Assembly: GCA_002470605.1 (NCBI GenBank)
Contig: DKND01000117.1
Coordinates: 1-7,625, forward strand
Length of the DNA stretch: 7,625 bases
From: Opitutia bacterium UBA7397
GTDB taxonomy: Bacteria; Verrucomicrobiota; Verrucomicrobiia; Opitutales; UBA953
Direction: 5' to 3'
Shown here in pieces: positions 6,184 to 7,625 of the stretch (positions are counted from its first letter, which is position 1; each line of letters starts with the position of its first letter). The position numbers were made by a program, and so were the translations under genes. The notes below the pieces were generated by a model. The model made no database searches. It saw nothing but the letters and a program-made list of their open reading frames with translations, and was not told the origin of the DNA.

Positions 6184-7311
6184 ATGATGCGCCTCACCCC
6201 CGGCTGGCAGCTCGCCGTGAGCTTATCCTTTTTGGGTTTCACCGTTGTTTCGGCCGAGACCATTCAGGTCCTCGGGACGAAGGTCATCACTGCGCCGGAA
6301 GAGTCTTATAGCGGTTGGCCGACGGTGATGCGGCGGGCGAACGGAGAACTATGGACGGTATGGTCCGGTGGGCGTGACGCCCACGTTTGTCCCATGGGGC
6401 AAGTCCGTGCGATCTCGTCGCGTGACGATGGTGCCACGTGGACCTATCCCCGGGTGTTGCTTGATACCGCGATGGATGACCGCGATGCGGGAGCCTTGGT
6501 CACCGCGAAGGGGACTTTACTGATCACCACTTTTACTTCTCTCGCTTGGGAGGAACGCGGTCTTCTGGAGAAGCAGACCCCCGAGCGTCAAGTCCGCTGG
6601 AAGGGCGTGCGGGATCGCTTGAGCCCGGAAGAGCGTAAGGCTGCGCTCGGTGAGTGGGTAATCCGTTCGACCGACGGCGGCACGTCTTGGTCGCCCATCA
6701 TCGCCACGATCGTCAACAGCCCGCATGGACCGACGCAGCTCAAGGACGGGCGTTTACTGTATGTCGGCAAAGAACTGTGGACCAAGGAACATCGTATCGG
6801 TGCGGCCGAATCCAAGGATGATGGTCTCACCTGGACTTGGTTGAGCGAGATCTCAGGCCGACCTGGCGATGACGTCGCCCGCGGGTATCATGAACTTCAT
6901 GCTATCGAGACGGATGACGGGCGCATCGTCGTGCAGATCCGACACGAAGGGAAGTTCGATCCTAATTGGACTTTGCAGACGGAATCCGCCGATGGTGGCA
7001 AGACCTGGACGATTCCGCGTCCGATCACCTTTGGCATTCCCTCCCAATTGCTAAAACTTCGCGACGGTCGTCTGCTCATGACTTATGGTCACCGCCGTAA
7101 ACCCTTTGGCAATCAGGCGCGCATGAGTACGGATCAGGGTCGCACGTGGAGCGAGCCCATGATCATCTCCGGCGACGGGGCCGCTGGCGATTTAGGCTAT
7201 CCTTCGACCGTTGAGTTGGCTGACGGCACCTTGCTTACCGTCTGGTACGAAAATATGAAAGACCTCGGCAAGGCCGTTCTCCGTCAGGCGAAGTGGAAGA
7301 TCAGCAAATGA
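6184..7311 (+). CDS. Secreted sialidase-fold (BNR/Asp-box) protein
   Basis: The 375-residue protein starts with a signal peptide (1-24, VSA before ETIQ) and then forms one six-bladed propeller domain. Five Asp boxes of the form SxDxGxTW are visible: SRDDGATW (79-86), STDGGTSW (162-169), SKDDGLTW (210-217), SADGGKTW (268-275) and STDQGRTW (315-322). Other marks are GWPTVMRRANGELWTVWSGG (44-63), DRDAGAL (99-105), YHELHAIETDDGR (235-247) and the closing LGYPSTVELADGTLLTVWYE. This is the layout of BNR_2 exo-sialidase-like proteins. The usual sialidase FRIP arginine motif is not obvious, so activity on sialic acid is not assured and another exo-glycosidase role is possible. Acting outside the cytoplasm beside a glucanase, it probably takes part in glycan degradation. 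The start ATGATG could be read from 6184 or 6187. Confidence 0.88.
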   Translation: MMRLTPGWQLAVSLSFLGFTVVSAETIQVLGTKVITAPEESYSGWPTVMRRANGELWTVWSGGRDAHVCPMGQVRAISSRDDGATWTYPRVLLDTAMDDRDAGALVTAKGTLLITTFTSLAWEERGLLEKQTPERQVRWKGVRDRLSPEERKAALGEWVIRSTDGGTSWSPIIATIVNSPHGPTQLKDGRLLYVGKELWTKEHRIGAAESKDDGLTWTWLSEISGRPGDDVARGYHELHAIETDDGRIVVQIRHEGKFDPNWTLQTESADGGKTWTIPRPITFGIPSQLLKLRDGRLLMTYGHRRKPFGNQARMSTDQGRTWSEPMIISGDGAAGDLGYPSTVELADGTLLTVWYENMKDLGKAVLRQAKWKISK

Positions 7312-7320
7312 GCGAGGGCC

Positions 7321-7424
7321 AGTTGACCCGTTGACCGGAGGGCCGGAGGGATGCTCACCTTAGCTTGGCTGAACGGACCTTTTTCTAGCCAACCGGCCAA
7401 CTGTTCAACCGATCAACTATTCTA
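7321..7424. repeat. Imperfect inverted repeat with 8-base periodic units in a convergent intergenic region
   Basis: Two 26-base arms, 7321-7346 and 7393-7418, are inverted repeats of each other at 20 of 26 positions. Shared blocks include AGTTGA, GTTGA and GGCCGG, with their complements on the right. A second perfect pair, TTGGCT (7365-7370) and AGCCAA (7387-7392), lies inside. Both sides also show an 8-base period. On the right, CAA recurs at 7390, 7398, 7406 and 7414. On the left, TTGACC recurs at 7323 and 7331, and GGAGGG at 7337 and 7345. No gene fits in 7312-7421. The right side runs into the stop codon of the VF530 gene. It could be a REP-like dispersed element, a small non-autonomous element or a bidirectional transcription stop. 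The T-run at 7380-7384 lies in the central loop, not after a stem, so a standard terminator is not supported. Confidence 0.62.
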
Positions 7425-7625
7425 AAGCCCAAATCCTTGCGCCTTACGGATATCACCGACGTACCAGTTCTCTAATTTTTCCCGGGCCCACTGGTTTTTG
7501 CGCAAGAAAATCAGGCTCGATTTGATGGAGGGGTCGAACATGAAGCAGCGGATTGGGATGCGGTGCGCCAGTTCGTGCCAGCCATATTTTTCGACCATGG
7601 ACTCGAGGACCTTTTGCAGCGTGAT
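7422..7625 (-). CDS. VF530-family (DUF2132) small DNA-binding protein, partial
   Basis: The - strand is open from the window edge to a TAG at 7422-7424, giving 67 residues that begin ITLQKVLESMVEKYGWHEL. The sequence then runs through IPIRCFMFDPSIKSS (23-37), LIFLRKNQWAREKLENWY (38-55) and ends in AQGFGL. These are the signatures of the VF530 (DUF2132) family: GITLE-like opening, YGW, IRCF, DPSIKSSLxFLRK and WAREKxE. The family is about 70-80 residues long, so only some ten N-terminal residues and the start codon should lie beyond base 7625. The Vibrio fischeri founding member was described as a double-stranded DNA-binding protein; the cellular role is unknown. The gene converges on the sialidase-fold gene, and its stop codon lies at the right end of the 8-base periodic repeat. 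It has no other visible partner. Confidence 0.88.
   Translation of the reverse strand: MTLQKVLESMVEKYGWHELAHRIPIRCFMFDPSIKSSLIFLRKNQWAREKLENWYVGDIRKAQGFGL

Overview
The window carries parts of ten protein genes and shows no RNA gene, CRISPR array, transposase or phage gene. The organism is probably a Gram-negative heterotroph, and a member of the Verrucomicrobiota or a neighbouring phylum fits best. That is an inference from the mix of a MoxR/VWA operon, a secreted GH128 glucanase, a secreted Asp-box (sialidase-fold) protein and a HupE/UreJ-type membrane protein with a large exported domain, plus weak or absent Shine-Dalgarno signals. It is not proven from the sequence.

Left part (1-3194, + strand): a tightly packed operon of a MoxR AAA+ ATPase (5' end missing), a short soluble DUF58 protein, a two-pass membrane protein I cannot name, and a BatA-like membrane VWA protein. 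The last two junctions are 4-base ATGA overlaps. Together they look like a chaperone/metal-dependent adhesion module of the MoxR/Bat type: the ATPase works with MIDAS-bearing proteins on the cytoplasmic and periplasmic sides of the membrane.

Middle (3204-5285): a YjdM/PhnA zinc-ribbon gene on the - strand converges on the operon. Next to it is a small exported protein gene on the - strand with a lysine tail and a clear intrinsic terminator. Diverging from that gene is the HupE/UreJ-like membrane protein on the + strand.

Right part (5317-7625): a GH128 glucanase (- strand) and a secreted sialidase-fold protein (+ strand) are transcribed away from each other. Their 87-base spacer holds a near-perfect dyad that may be an operator. 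After the sialidase-fold gene comes a 104-base gene-free stretch built of 8-base periodic units arranged as a long imperfect inverted repeat. It ends in the stop codon of a VF530-type (DUF2132) DNA-binding protein gene that enters on the - strand and is cut by the window edge.

Nothing here is clearly a new defence or mobile system. The best leads are the unnamed operon member, the 8-base-periodic inverted repeat and the dyad between the two secreted glycan-active genes.
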